From Paractinoplanes brasiliensis (GTDB lineage: Bacteria > Actinomycetota > Actinomycetes > Mycobacteriales > Micromonosporaceae), in contig NZ_SNWR01000001.1 of NCBI RefSeq assembly GCF_004362215.1, positions 6,802,001 through 6,866,000 on the forward strand: 64,000 nucleotides of DNA, in the 5' to 3' direction. Positions 33,738 through 41,534 of this stretch are shown in pieces. The notes under the pieces were generated by a model. That model did no database searches. It was not told where the DNA came from and saw only the letters and a list, made by a program, of their open reading frames with translations. Made by a program: the position numbers and the translations under genes. Position 1 is the first letter of the stretch, and each line of letters begins with the position of its first letter.

Positions 33738-34985
33738 GTGACAGAAACATCGGTGATCCTGGCCCTGGTGGTGGTCACGGCCCTTGGCTTCGACTTCACC
33801 AACGGGTTCCACGACACGGCGAACGCGATGGCCACCTCCATCGCCACCCGCGCCCTGCGGCCCAAGACAGCCGTCGCGCTCTCCGGCATCCTCAACCTGA
33901 TCGGTGCCTTCCTGTCGGTCGAGGTCGCGCTGACCGTCAGCAACGCGGTCGTCCGCATCCAGAATCCCGACGGCACCCCCAAGGCCTCCCTGCTGGCCGA
34001 CGGCGGCACCGCCCTCCTGCTGATCGTGCTGGCCGGCCTGATCGGCGGCATCGTCTGGAACCTGTTCACGTGGCTGCTCGGGCTGCCCTCGAGTTCGTCG
34101 CACGCGCTGTTCGGCGGCCTGGTCGGCGCGACGATCGCCGGCCTCGGCTGGGCCGGGGTCAACTGGAACGGCAACGGCAGCAAGCTCGACGGCGTGGTCG
34201 GCAAGGTGATCCTGCCCGCGCTGATCTCACCGGTGATCGCCGGCGTGGTCGCCGCCGTGGGCACCTGGATCATCTACAAGATCACCGTCGGCGTCGCCCA
34301 GCGGTTCACCGAGAACGGTTTCCGGTGGGGCCAGATCGGCAGCGCCTCGCTGGTCTCGCTGGCCCACGGCACCAACGACGCGCAGAAGACCATGGGCGTG
34401 ATCACGCTGGCGCTGATCGCGGCCGGCGACTGGACCGACACCGGCACCATCCCGTTCTGGGTGAAGGCGGCCTGCGCCGTGGCCATCGCGCTGGGCACCT
34501 ACCTCGGCGGGTGGCGGATCATCCGTACGCTGGGCAAAGGTCTGGTGGAAATCGCCCCGCCCCAGGGCATGGCCGCGGAATCCTCCTCGGCGGCGGTCAT
34601 CCTGGCCTCCAGCCACCTCGGGTTCGCGCTCTCGACAACCCACGTGGCCACGGGCTCGATCCTCGGCTCGGGGGTCGGCAAGCCGGGCGCCCAGGTGCGC
34701 TGGCGGGTGGCCGGCCGCATGGTCGCGGCCTGGCTGATCACCCTGCCCGCGGCGGCCGCGGTGGGCGCGCTCATGTGGTACCTCGGCGACTTCGTCGGCG
34801 GTGTCGCCGGGGCGATCGTCATCTTCGTCCTGCTGCTGCTGGCCGCGGCCGGCATGTGGCTGCGCTCCCGGGTCGTCCCGGTCGACCACACCAACGTCAA
34901 CGACGAGTGGGACGGCGCCTCTCCCGCCGCCGTTCCCGCCGCGTCGCCCGAGCCGCGCGTGGCCGCGGGGACGGTGGTGTCATGA
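33738..34985 (+). CDS. pit: Inorganic phosphate transporter (PiT family)
   Basis: This 415-residue low-affinity phosphate permease has both family repeats: GFDFTNGFHDTANAMATSIA near the N-terminus and SLAHGTNDAQKTMGVI in the second half, with PSSSSHALFGGLVGA and STTHVATGSILGSGVG. About ten membrane helices are evident, and the C-terminus is a Pro/Ala-rich cytoplasmic tail. The start is GTG 33738. It overlaps the next small membrane gene by 4 bp (ATGA), a pairing common in actinobacteria. The upstream repeat at 33628 suggests phosphate regulation. Confidence 0.95.
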   Translation: MTETSVILALVVVTALGFDFTNGFHDTANAMATSIATRALRPKTAVALSGILNLIGAFLSVEVALTVSNAVVRIQNPDGTPKASLLADGGTALLLIVLAGLIGGIVWNLFTWLLGLPSSSSHALFGGLVGATIAGLGWAGVNWNGNGSKLDGVVGKVILPALISPVIAGVVAAVGTWIIYKITVGVAQRFTENGFRWGQIGSASLVSLAHGTNDAQKTMGVITLALIAAGDWTDTGTIPFWVKAACAVAIALGTYLGGWRIIRTLGKGLVEIAPPQGMAAESSSAAVILASSHLGFALSTTHVATGSILGSGVGKPGAQVRWRVAGRMVAAWLITLPAAAAVGALMWYLGDFVGGVAGAIVIFVLLLLAAAGMWLRSRVVPVDHTNVNDEWDGASPAAVPAASPEPRVAAGTVVS

Positions 34986-35257
34986 GCAACCTCGGATTCG
35001 CCCTCGAAGGCGCGTGGAAGGTGCTCGCGGCCGGCCTGATCCTCGGCGCGGGGCTGCCCGCCCTGTTCGCGCTCGGCATCCGCTCGCTCGCCTGGAGCGC
35101 CGCCGAGCCTCCCCGGCCGGCCGGCAAGCCCATCGCGTACGGGCTCTTCACCGTGGTCGTCCTGGGTGTGCTGCTGGGCATCACGTTCATCGTGGCGAGC
35201 GGCTTCGGCAAGACGATCAGTTTCGACCACGTCTATCCGACCGTCGTCGACAAGTAG
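34982..35257 (+). CDS. Small membrane protein coupled to pit
   Basis: This 91-residue protein has two transmembrane helices (VLAAGLILGAGLPALFALGI and YGLFTVVVLGVLLGITFIVA) and a short polar tail. It is a conserved hypothetical partner of Pit transporters in actinobacteria; a helper role in stability or regulation is inferred from coupling only. Its ATG overlaps the pit stop. Confidence 0.8.
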   Translation: MSNLGFALEGAWKVLAAGLILGAGLPALFALGIRSLAWSAAEPPRPAGKPIAYGLFTVVVLGVLLGITFIVASGFGKTISFDHVYPTVVDK

Positions 35258-35261
35258 CGCG

Positions 35262-35296
35262 CCGGGCGGGCTCCGCGCATCGCCGAGCCCGCCCGG
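35262..35296 (+). terminator. Hairpin after the pit operon
   Basis: CCGGGCGGGCTC at 35262-35273 and GAGCCCGCCCGG at 35285-35296 form a perfect 12-bp stem. There is no T-run. The remaining 118 bp to the next gene show nothing else recognisable. Confidence 0.65.
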
Positions 35297-35414
35297 ATCG
35301 GCGCCGCGGGTCACCGGGACCGACGAGAGATCCCGGTCGTTGACGGTGAGCGGCTCGGGCGGTCGTGCCGCAAGCGCGGGGTGATCGAGGGCGTCCGGTC
35401 GAGGTTGCTGCCGT

Positions 35415-36137
35415 TCAGCCGGAGAGCAGGTCGTCGAGTTCGGCGGCGACCGCGGTGCGGTCGGTGACGTCGACGACGCGTACGAGGGGCGAAGCCGCGA
35501 TGGCCGCCAGGCGCTCGTCGCGGCAGCGGGCGGGATCGGCGGCGGCGGTCGCGAGGGTGTCGGCGGCCCGGCCGGTGCCCGCCAGGATCAGCACGGGACG
35601 GCCCTGGGCCAGGCTGTGCTCGGCGTCGGTGAGGGCGATCTCGCCGCCGTTGGCCAGCACCGTGACGCTGGGGCGGCCGGCCGCCAGATGCGACACCACG
35701 GCGGCCAGGTAGGGCGCCTCGTCGCCCCAGGTGTCGCCGGGGGCCAGCACGAAGTGGGAATGGTGCCGGTCGAGCGGGGCGGCGTCCGGGTTGGCGCCGA
35801 CGTGACCGGGAAAGGTGACCGTGCCCACGGCGGCCACACCGACCAGCGGGAACGGGAAACCGGCGGCGCGGGACCGGCCGAGCAGGCGCATCACACCGGC
35901 GTCGGTGCCGCCGTCGACAGCCACCGCCTGATGGGTGCGGATGGCGGGGGCGATCACGTCGGTGAACACGGCGCCGAGGATCCGGGTCACGTCGTCGGTC
36001 AGGCCGCCCGCACCGCCCACCATCGCCAGCACGGGACGGGAGGCGGGCAGGCCCAACGAGGCGATCGCGCCGGGCACGGCTTCGGGATCCGGGACCAGGG
36101 CCGCGACGGCGCCGGGCAACCGCACCACGGTCGACAT
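35415..36137 (-). CDS. TRPM-type SLOG domain protein
   Basis: This 240-residue soluble protein was assigned by motif: PVLAMVGGAGGLTDDVTRIL, AVAVDGGTDAGVMRLLGRSR, FPLVGVAAVGTVTFPGHVGA, HHSHFVLAPGDTWGDEAPYL, VTVLANGGEIALTDAEHSLA and RPVLILAGTGRAADTLA. This succession is the Rossmann-like SLOG fold in the version found at the TRPM channel N-terminus (LSDAT), which binds nucleotide-derived ligands. As a stand-alone bacterial protein it is poorly studied; some SLOG families work in nucleotide-signalling conflict systems. It lies 57 bp after a broken GDPD gene on the same strand. Confidence 0.8.
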   Translation of the reverse strand: MSTVVRLPGAVAALVPDPEAVPGAIASLGLPASRPVLAMVGGAGGLTDDVTRILGAVFTDVIAPAIRTHQAVAVDGGTDAGVMRLLGRSRAAGFPFPLVGVAAVGTVTFPGHVGANPDAAPLDRHHSHFVLAPGDTWGDEAPYLAAVVSHLAAGRPSVTVLANGGEIALTDAEHSLAQGRPVLILAGTGRAADTLATAAADPARCRDERLAAIAASPLVRVVDVTDRTAVAAELDDLLSG

Positions 36138-36194
36138 GCCGGGAACCCTACCGTGGTGCGGCTGCCGCTTCCGCTCGCACCGTGCGGCTTCGGC

Positions 36195-37276
36195 TTACGC
36201 CAGCGTGCGGGCCAGGACGCCGATGTCGGGCTGGTCGGTGAAGAGGCCGTCGATGCCCGTACGGAGGAAAGTGACCTGCTCGTCGATGGCCCGGCCGTAC
36301 GCGTTGGGGTCGGCGCCCACCCGCAGGCCCGCCGGCAGGAACTGGTTCTCGGCCCGGAACGTGTACGGGATGACCTTGAGCCCGGCGGCGTGGGCGTCCC
36401 GGACGAGTGAGGTCGGCGTGCCCAGGGTCGCGTCGGCGTTCCGCGGGATGACCTGGTTCTTCTCGGGCCCGATCCCGTCGGCATACGTCGAGAGCTGCTT
36501 GAGCCCGGCGGGGACAGATATTCCCCGTACGGCGTGGGGTCGTTGAACGGGCTGCCCGCGGCGCTCGTCAGGAACACCAGGCTGACCTGCACCCGATGAC
36601 GCCGGCGCAGCGTCTCCAGGTTGGCCGCCTCGAACGACTGGATCCACACCCGGGCGCCGCGCCGGTCGAGCCGGTGCCGCCGCAAGGCCCGTACGAGCGG
36701 CGTCTCCAGGTCGAGGCCGAGCCGGCTGAAGTACGTGGGGTGCTTGGTCTCCGGGATGACGCCGATGTCACGGCCCAGCTCCTTCGACAGCCGGGCCCGC
36801 AGGCGCAGCACCTCGTCGAAGGTCGGCACCTCGAACAGGCCGTCGTAAAGCGTGTTCTCCTGGCGCACCGCGGGCAGCCGTTCGACGGCGCGCAGGCTCT
36901 TCAGCTCGGCCAGCGTGAAGTCCTCGGTGAACCAGCCGGTGACGCTCACCCCGTCGAGCAGGACGGTCTTGCGGCGGGCCGCGAACTCGGGCCGGCTCGC
37001 CACGTCGGTGGTGCCGCCGATCTCAGGCTCGTGCCGGCACACCAGCACGTGGTCCTTGGTGGCGACCAGGTCGGGCTCGATGTAGTCGGCCCCGATCCGC
37101 GCCGCCAGCTCGTACGACGCGAGGGTGTGCTCCGGCCGGTAACCGGAGGCGCCGCGGTGCCCGAAGATCTCGGGCCGGCGGCTGCCCGCCCGCGCCGGGC
37201 TCGCGATGGTTCCGGCCAGCGCGGGGGCCGCCGCTGCGACAGCGCCCATGCGCAGCACCTGACGTCGGTCTGCCAC
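36195..37276 (-). pseudogene. Glycerophosphodiester phosphodiesterase gene with frameshift
   Basis: This encodes an exported GDPD (GlpQ-like). The signal carries a twin arginine (DRRQVLRMGAVAAAAPALAG). Catalytic signatures are intact: EIFGHRGASGYRPEHTLASY, ADYIEPDLVATKDHVLVCRH and VIPETKHPTYF. After NDPTPYGEYLSP (about 36515) the frame turns to Ser/Arg-rich nonsense, while another frame resumes with AGLKQLSTYADGIGPEKNQV and ends normally with GIDGLFTDQPDIGVLARTLA. One base is missing in the CCCC/GGGG tract at about 36507-36513. It may be a real lesion or a sequencing error. GTG 37276 has GGAGGA upstream and is the likely start. Confidence 0.85.
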
Positions 37277-37491
37277 GAAATCCTCCACAGGACTCACCGC
37301 GGGCGTCCTTCGCCGCGGGTCCCGACCGCAGTCGACGGCACCTGATCAACGCCTCGGCGACCTCGACGTGGCGCGCGCGGGAACGGGGCGGGAAGCTCGT
37401 ACTTGTGGCCAGACCTGCTCGTTCCGAGGTCTGGTCGAGGCGGAGCCCGTACGCCGATGGCGTCGCCCGCCGTTTCCGTGACGCTGAGCGC

Positions 37492-38187
37492 ATGTCCAAG
37501 CTCGTGCCGGCCGGGCTGATCGCCCTGGCGCTCGTCCCCTCCGTCGCCGGGGCCGTCCGCATCGGCTCCCTCGCCAATGGCGACGCCCCCGCCCGTTTCG
37601 CCGACATGCCCGCCCCGGTCGTCGTGCACATCGTGGGCGCGCTGATCTACAGCCTGGTCGGCGCCTTCCAGTTCGACGCCGCGTTCCGCCGCAGACGCCG
37701 TGCCTGGCACCGGCGTACGGGCCGGGTGGTGGTCGTCGCCGGCCTGGCCGTCGCCCTGAGCGGCGCCTGGATGACCCTGCTCTCCGACCTGCCCGACCAC
37801 GACGGCGTCATCGTCAACGCGACCCGTGTCGTCGTCTCGGCCGTGATGGCGTACGGGCTGGTGGCCGCCGTCGTGGCGATCCGCCGCAGGGACATCCGCC
37901 GCCATCGAGCCTGGATGATCCGCGCGTACGCCCTGGCTTTGGGCGCGGGCACGCAGGCTTTCGTCCTCGGGCCGGTGGCAGCCCTCGACGGCGGTCAGCC
38001 GGGCGTCACCGGCCGCACCATCGGCATGCTGCTCGGCTGGGCCATCAACGTGGCGGTCGCCGAATGGATCATCCGTCGCCCCGGCCGGTCCCGCCCAGCC
38101 GGTTCCGCGCATCCCGCACACGGTCGATTCCGTGGCTCGCGCCGATTGCCTACCGTGGACGGATCGAACGAGATCCCCGCGAACTGA
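37492..38187 (+). CDS. DUF2306-like membrane protein
   Basis: This 231-residue protein has five or six helices (LVPAGLIALALVPSVAGAVR, VVVHIVGALIYSLVGAFQFD, VVVAGLAVALSGAWMTLLSD, VVVSAVMAYGLVAAVVAIRR, LLGWAINVAVAEWII). The RRRAWHRRTGRV and IRRHRAWMIRAYALALGAGT loops with conserved His/Arg are typical of DUF2306, a haem-less relative of cytochrome b561-like proteins of unknown role. ATG 37492 precedes a normal N-terminus. The polar tail overlaps the proposed start of the next gene. Confidence 0.8.
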   Translation: MSKLVPAGLIALALVPSVAGAVRIGSLANGDAPARFADMPAPVVVHIVGALIYSLVGAFQFDAAFRRRRRAWHRRTGRVVVVAGLAVALSGAWMTLLSDLPDHDGVIVNATRVVVSAVMAYGLVAAVVAIRRRDIRRHRAWMIRAYALALGAGTQAFVLGPVAALDGGQPGVTGRTIGMLLGWAINVAVAEWIIRRPGRSRPAGSAHPAHGRFRGSRRLPTVDGSNEIPAN

Positions 38188-41100
38188 GCACGCTCCTCGT
38201 CGGCCTGTTCTTCGGCTTCGCGATCAACATCCTGACGGCGGAGACCGACTGGCTCTGGCCGCCGCTGACGGCCTACCCGTGGATCTGGGTCCCGGCCTCG
38301 GTAATGGCCTGGTTTCTGTGGCGCTGGTGGCGGCGCCGCAAGTCGGCCATCACGTGGAAGACCGGCGACAACCCGTACCCCGGCCTGGCACCCTTCGAGG
38401 TCGACCGGGCCGAGGTGTTCTTCGGCCGGGCCCAGGAGACGTGGGCCGTTCTGCGTCGGTTGGACCGGTCGGGCATCGCACGGCAACAGCGGTTCATCCC
38501 GCTCGTCGGCCCGTCCGGCAGCGGCAAGTCGTCGCTGGTGCGGGCCGGCGTGCTGCCCCGGTTGTCGAAGCGCTGGCAGGTGATCGGCCCGATGCAACCC
38601 GGCCTCGAAGTGTTCCGTGATCTGAGGGCGGCCGCCGGGGGACAGGATCTGCTCGATCGCCTGACCGGGACGAGCGGCCGGGTAGTGCTGGTGATTGACC
38701 AGTTGGAGGACTTGTTCACCCTCTCCCGCCCGGACGAGCGGGGACCCTTCCTGGACGTTCTGCACGAGGCCCTGGCGGCCCGCCGCGAGCTGCATGTCGT
38801 CGTGACGATGCGCCCCGAGTTCCTGGCCGCGGCCGACGCCTTGAAACCGGGCCTGTTCGACCAGCCCATACCGATCGCGGCCCTGGACCCCCGGCACATG
38901 CGCGACGCCATCGAGAAGCCCGCGGCCGCAGCCGGGGTGACCTTTGAGCGGCGCCTGGTCGACCTGATGGTGGCCGAAGCCACGGTGGGGGACGCGTTGC
39001 CATTGCTTGGTCACTTGCTGCAGCGGCTTTATGCGGAGTCGGCTCACGGCACGATCACCATCGCTCAGTACGACGCAGCGGGCCGCGTAGGCGGCGCGAT
39101 CGCCGAGCACGCCGACGCCGTGTACCGGGGTTTGCTGGCGACCTACCCGCAGAGCGTGGTGGACGGAACTCTGCTGCAATTGGTCGGCGTCGAGGGCGAT
39201 GATCCGGTGCGGCGGACCGTCGATCGCAACTCGTTGGACGTCGCTGCGGGCGCGGTCGTCGCTGAATTGCGGCGGGCTCGACTGGTCACTGATCGTGCGG
39301 ACGGTACTGCGGCAATGCTGGCCCACGATGCTTTGTTCCGGCGTTGGGAAACCCTCAAGGCACTGGTCGATACCCATCGCCGCGAGTTGGCCGAGGTCAG
39401 CCTGCTGGAGCGGCGCGCTGCGGCGTGGCGGGAGTCCGGCACGGACGACGATCTGCTGCGAGGCCAGGCGCTGGCGAGGGCGGATGCTGCGGTTGAGAAG
39501 CTCACTCCGTCACCGGCGTTGCGCGAGTTCCTTGCAGCCTCGGCCGCCGCACGTGATCACGAACTGGGCGGCTGGGCAACCGCCGTCGTCGATAAGGCGC
39601 AATCCGGAGCCACCGACGATCCCGAGTTACTCGTCGCGGTGGTGGCAGCAGCGATGCGGGAGATTGCGCCGACGCGAACCGGCGAGCTGGCCGTCTGGAG
39701 CCGGACGACGACGCCGACCCGTCACCGGTCCTTCATCGGGCATACCGCATCACTCGGTGGGCTGGCTTGGTTGGCCGACGGACGCCTGCGCACCTGCGCC
39801 TACTACGGCAAGATATGCACTTGGGGTCCGACCGGCGAACTGCTCGACGTCGTCCGCGTCGGCCGCGTGGTGGACGACAGCTGCTTTCTCAGCTCCGACG
39901 GCCTCTACGTCTTGCGCGAGAGCAGTATCTGGCGTGCAGAGGATGGGGCCTGGCTGGCCGATCTGCCGGGGCCTGCGCTGGGGTGGACGGCAGTTGACTG
40001 TTTCGTGGTGTCCGTCGGCGACGGTGGCTTCGAGCTTCACCGAATCGTCGGCACCGCGCCGCAGAGGATCCGACGCATCGTGGTAGACGGAGCCGACGTC
40101 GTCTCGTGGTCGCCCGACGGTGAAGCCGTGGCGGCAGTTGTCGACTCTCACGTGGAGGTCTGCGCCGACGGGCCGCCGCGTGACCGCCGTGTTTCCACCC
40201 GCGTCCCAGTAAACAGCGCCCCGGTCTGGTCACCCGATGGCCGGTTGTTCGCGGCCATGCAAGTACGGGTGGAAACGGTTGTTTGCATGGTATGTGATCG
40301 CGGCGGCACCCCGCGCGCCGAATGGGCAGTCGTCGATGCGGGTACATTGTGCTGGTCGCCCGATGGAGTTCTGCTGGCCACGCAGCATTACGCGAATCCG
40401 CGGGCAGTGGTGTTACGGCGGGCCGAGAACGGCCAGAAGATGCTCTCGTTCGAAGCTTCTGCCGTCCCGCGGCGCATCTTCTGGTCACCTGACGGGCGTA
40501 CCGTGGTCGCCGAGACCGTGAACGGTCTTGAGCAGTGGTCGATTTCGGCTCAAGTCCCAGAATGGAAACTTGACGGCCCGCTCCCGCTTCTGTCGCTCCA
40601 CACGTTGTCGGACGCCTCCCTCGGCAAGGATGGAGTCATCACCGCGATCGTCCGAAAGAGTCGTCCAGCCGTGATCTTCGAGTCGGAGCCCCCACGGTGG
40701 TTGCCAGGCGAGGCGGTGACGGTTTGCGCGTCTCCCGACGGTCAGCTGGTGGCAGGAACCGACGGGATGAACCTATCTATCTGGGATGTATCGAAGGGTG
40801 ATCTTCGGGCGAGGTGGAAAGTGCCCCTAGCTCGACGTGCTGCGTGGTCGGCTGACCGCGAGTACCTTGTCTGCGGATGGGACGCCCTCGGCGCTGATGA
40901 CCAGAGGCTATCCGTTTCGATCTTCGCCGTTGCCGACGGTCGGCTGATCCGCGAGATTCCCGGTTACGAATTGCTTCCCGGGTCTCCTTGGTCGCCTGCC
41001 GGTGACCTCCTGGCGTTGGCCAGTGCGGAGGGCATCGTTCTGCACAACGTCGGCGACGGCGGTATCCGGCAACGTCTGCCGTGGAAAGGCACCGGGCTCT

Positions 41101-41534
41101 CCTTCGCATGGGCGCCGGACGGCAAACGTTTCGCTCTGATCGTCGAAGAGAGGATTGGTGTCTGGACTGTCGGCCGGACCGAGCCCGACCTGCAACGCCG
41201 GTTGCCCACTGGCCTTCGTGGCCTGACATGGTCATCGGACGGGCAAATTGTTGTGATCTACGGGATGGGAATGTCTCTGATCGACACCGTTCATGGAGGA
41301 TTAGTGAATTTGCCGGTGCACAGGCGATTTCTCGATGCCCGCTGGTCCGCAGACCTCGCGGCCGTGACGCCTGACGGCACCGTGTACCGGTGGGACGTTC
41401 CGTCGCAGGGATTCGTCGAAGACTGGACCAAGGCGGGACGGCTACTCACCGCAGAGGAGCGACGCGAGTTCGGACTCCCTACAGGCGTAGTTCCGGCCAG
41501 TCCAGCAAGCCCTCGCCCAGGTCTCGGACCGTAG
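38064..41534 (+). CDS. Membrane-anchored STAND NTPase with WD40 repeats
   Basis: This protein has up to 1156 residues. Two transmembrane helices lie at about 41-60 and 70-88. The nSTAND1-type NTPase module starts NPYPGLAPFEVDRAEVFFGR; Walker A is GPSGSGKSS (149-157) and Walker B is VVLVIDQLEDLFTL (Asp212). Helical and winged parts follow to about residue 500. From about residue 540 to 1125 there is a beta-propeller with repeated WSPDG/SPDG strands (CWSPDGVLLATQHY, FWSPDGRTVVAETV, ASPDGQLVAGTDG, WAPDGKRFALIVEE), ending in the family tail WTKAGRLLTAEERREF. The start is uncertain: ATG 38064 overlaps the previous gene by 124 bp and has no ribosome site. The second half is clearly less GC-rich than the neighbours. 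It is a signal sensor; the effector output is unclear. Confidence 0.85.
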   Translation: MDHPSPRPVPPSRFRASRTRSIPWLAPIAYRGRIERDPRELSTLLVGLFFGFAINILTAETDWLWPPLTAYPWIWVPASVMAWFLWRWWRRRKSAITWKTGDNPYPGLAPFEVDRAEVFFGRAQETWAVLRRLDRSGIARQQRFIPLVGPSGSGKSSLVRAGVLPRLSKRWQVIGPMQPGLEVFRDLRAAAGGQDLLDRLTGTSGRVVLVIDQLEDLFTLSRPDERGPFLDVLHEALAARRELHVVVTMRPEFLAAADALKPGLFDQPIPIAALDPRHMRDAIEKPAAAAGVTFERRLVDLMVAEATVGDALPLLGHLLQRLYAESAHGTITIAQYDAAGRVGGAIAEHADAVYRGLLATYPQSVVDGTLLQLVGVEGDDPVRRTVDRNSLDVAAGAVVAELRRARLVTDRADGTAAMLAHDALFRRWETLKALVDTHRRELAEVSLLERRAAAWRESGTDDDLLRGQALARADAAVEKLTPSPALREFLAASAAARDHELGGWATAVVDKAQSGATDDPELLVAVVAAAMREIAPTRTGELAVWSRTTTPTRHRSFIGHTASLGGLAWLADGRLRTCAYYGKICTWGPTGELLDVVRVGRVVDDSCFLSSDGLYVLRESSIWRAEDGAWLADLPGPALGWTAVDCFVVSVGDGGFELHRIVGTAPQRIRRIVVDGADVVSWSPDGEAVAAVVDSHVEVCADGPPRDRRVSTRVPVNSAPVWSPDGRLFAAMQVRVETVVCMVCDRGGTPRAEWAVVDAGTLCWSPDGVLLATQHYANPRAVVLRRAENGQKMLSFEASAVPRRIFWSPDGRTVVAETVNGLEQWSISAQVPEWKLDGPLPLLSLHTLSDASLGKDGVITAIVRKSRPAVIFESEPPRWLPGEAVTVCASPDGQLVAGTDGMNLSIWDVSKGDLRARWKVPLARRAAWSADREYLVCGWDALGADDQRLSVSIFAVADGRLIREIPGYELLPGSPWSPAGDLLALASAEGIVLHNVGDGGIRQRLPWKGTGLSFAWAPDGKRFALIVEERIGVWTVGRTEPDLQRRLPTGLRGLTWSSDGQIVVIYGMGMSLIDTVHGGLVNLPVHRRFLDARWSADLAAVTPDGTVYRWDVPSQGFVEDWTKAGRLLTAEERREFGLPTGVVPASPASPRPGLGP

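Noticed and set aside
34227..34889. Minus-strand reading frame opposite pit
   Set aside because: It is a high-GC shadow of the phosphate transporter, with no family resemblance.
37405..37491. N-terminal extension of the DUF2306-like gene
   Set aside because: The extra 29 residues are Arg/Ser-rich and lie before a normal membrane-protein start at 37492.
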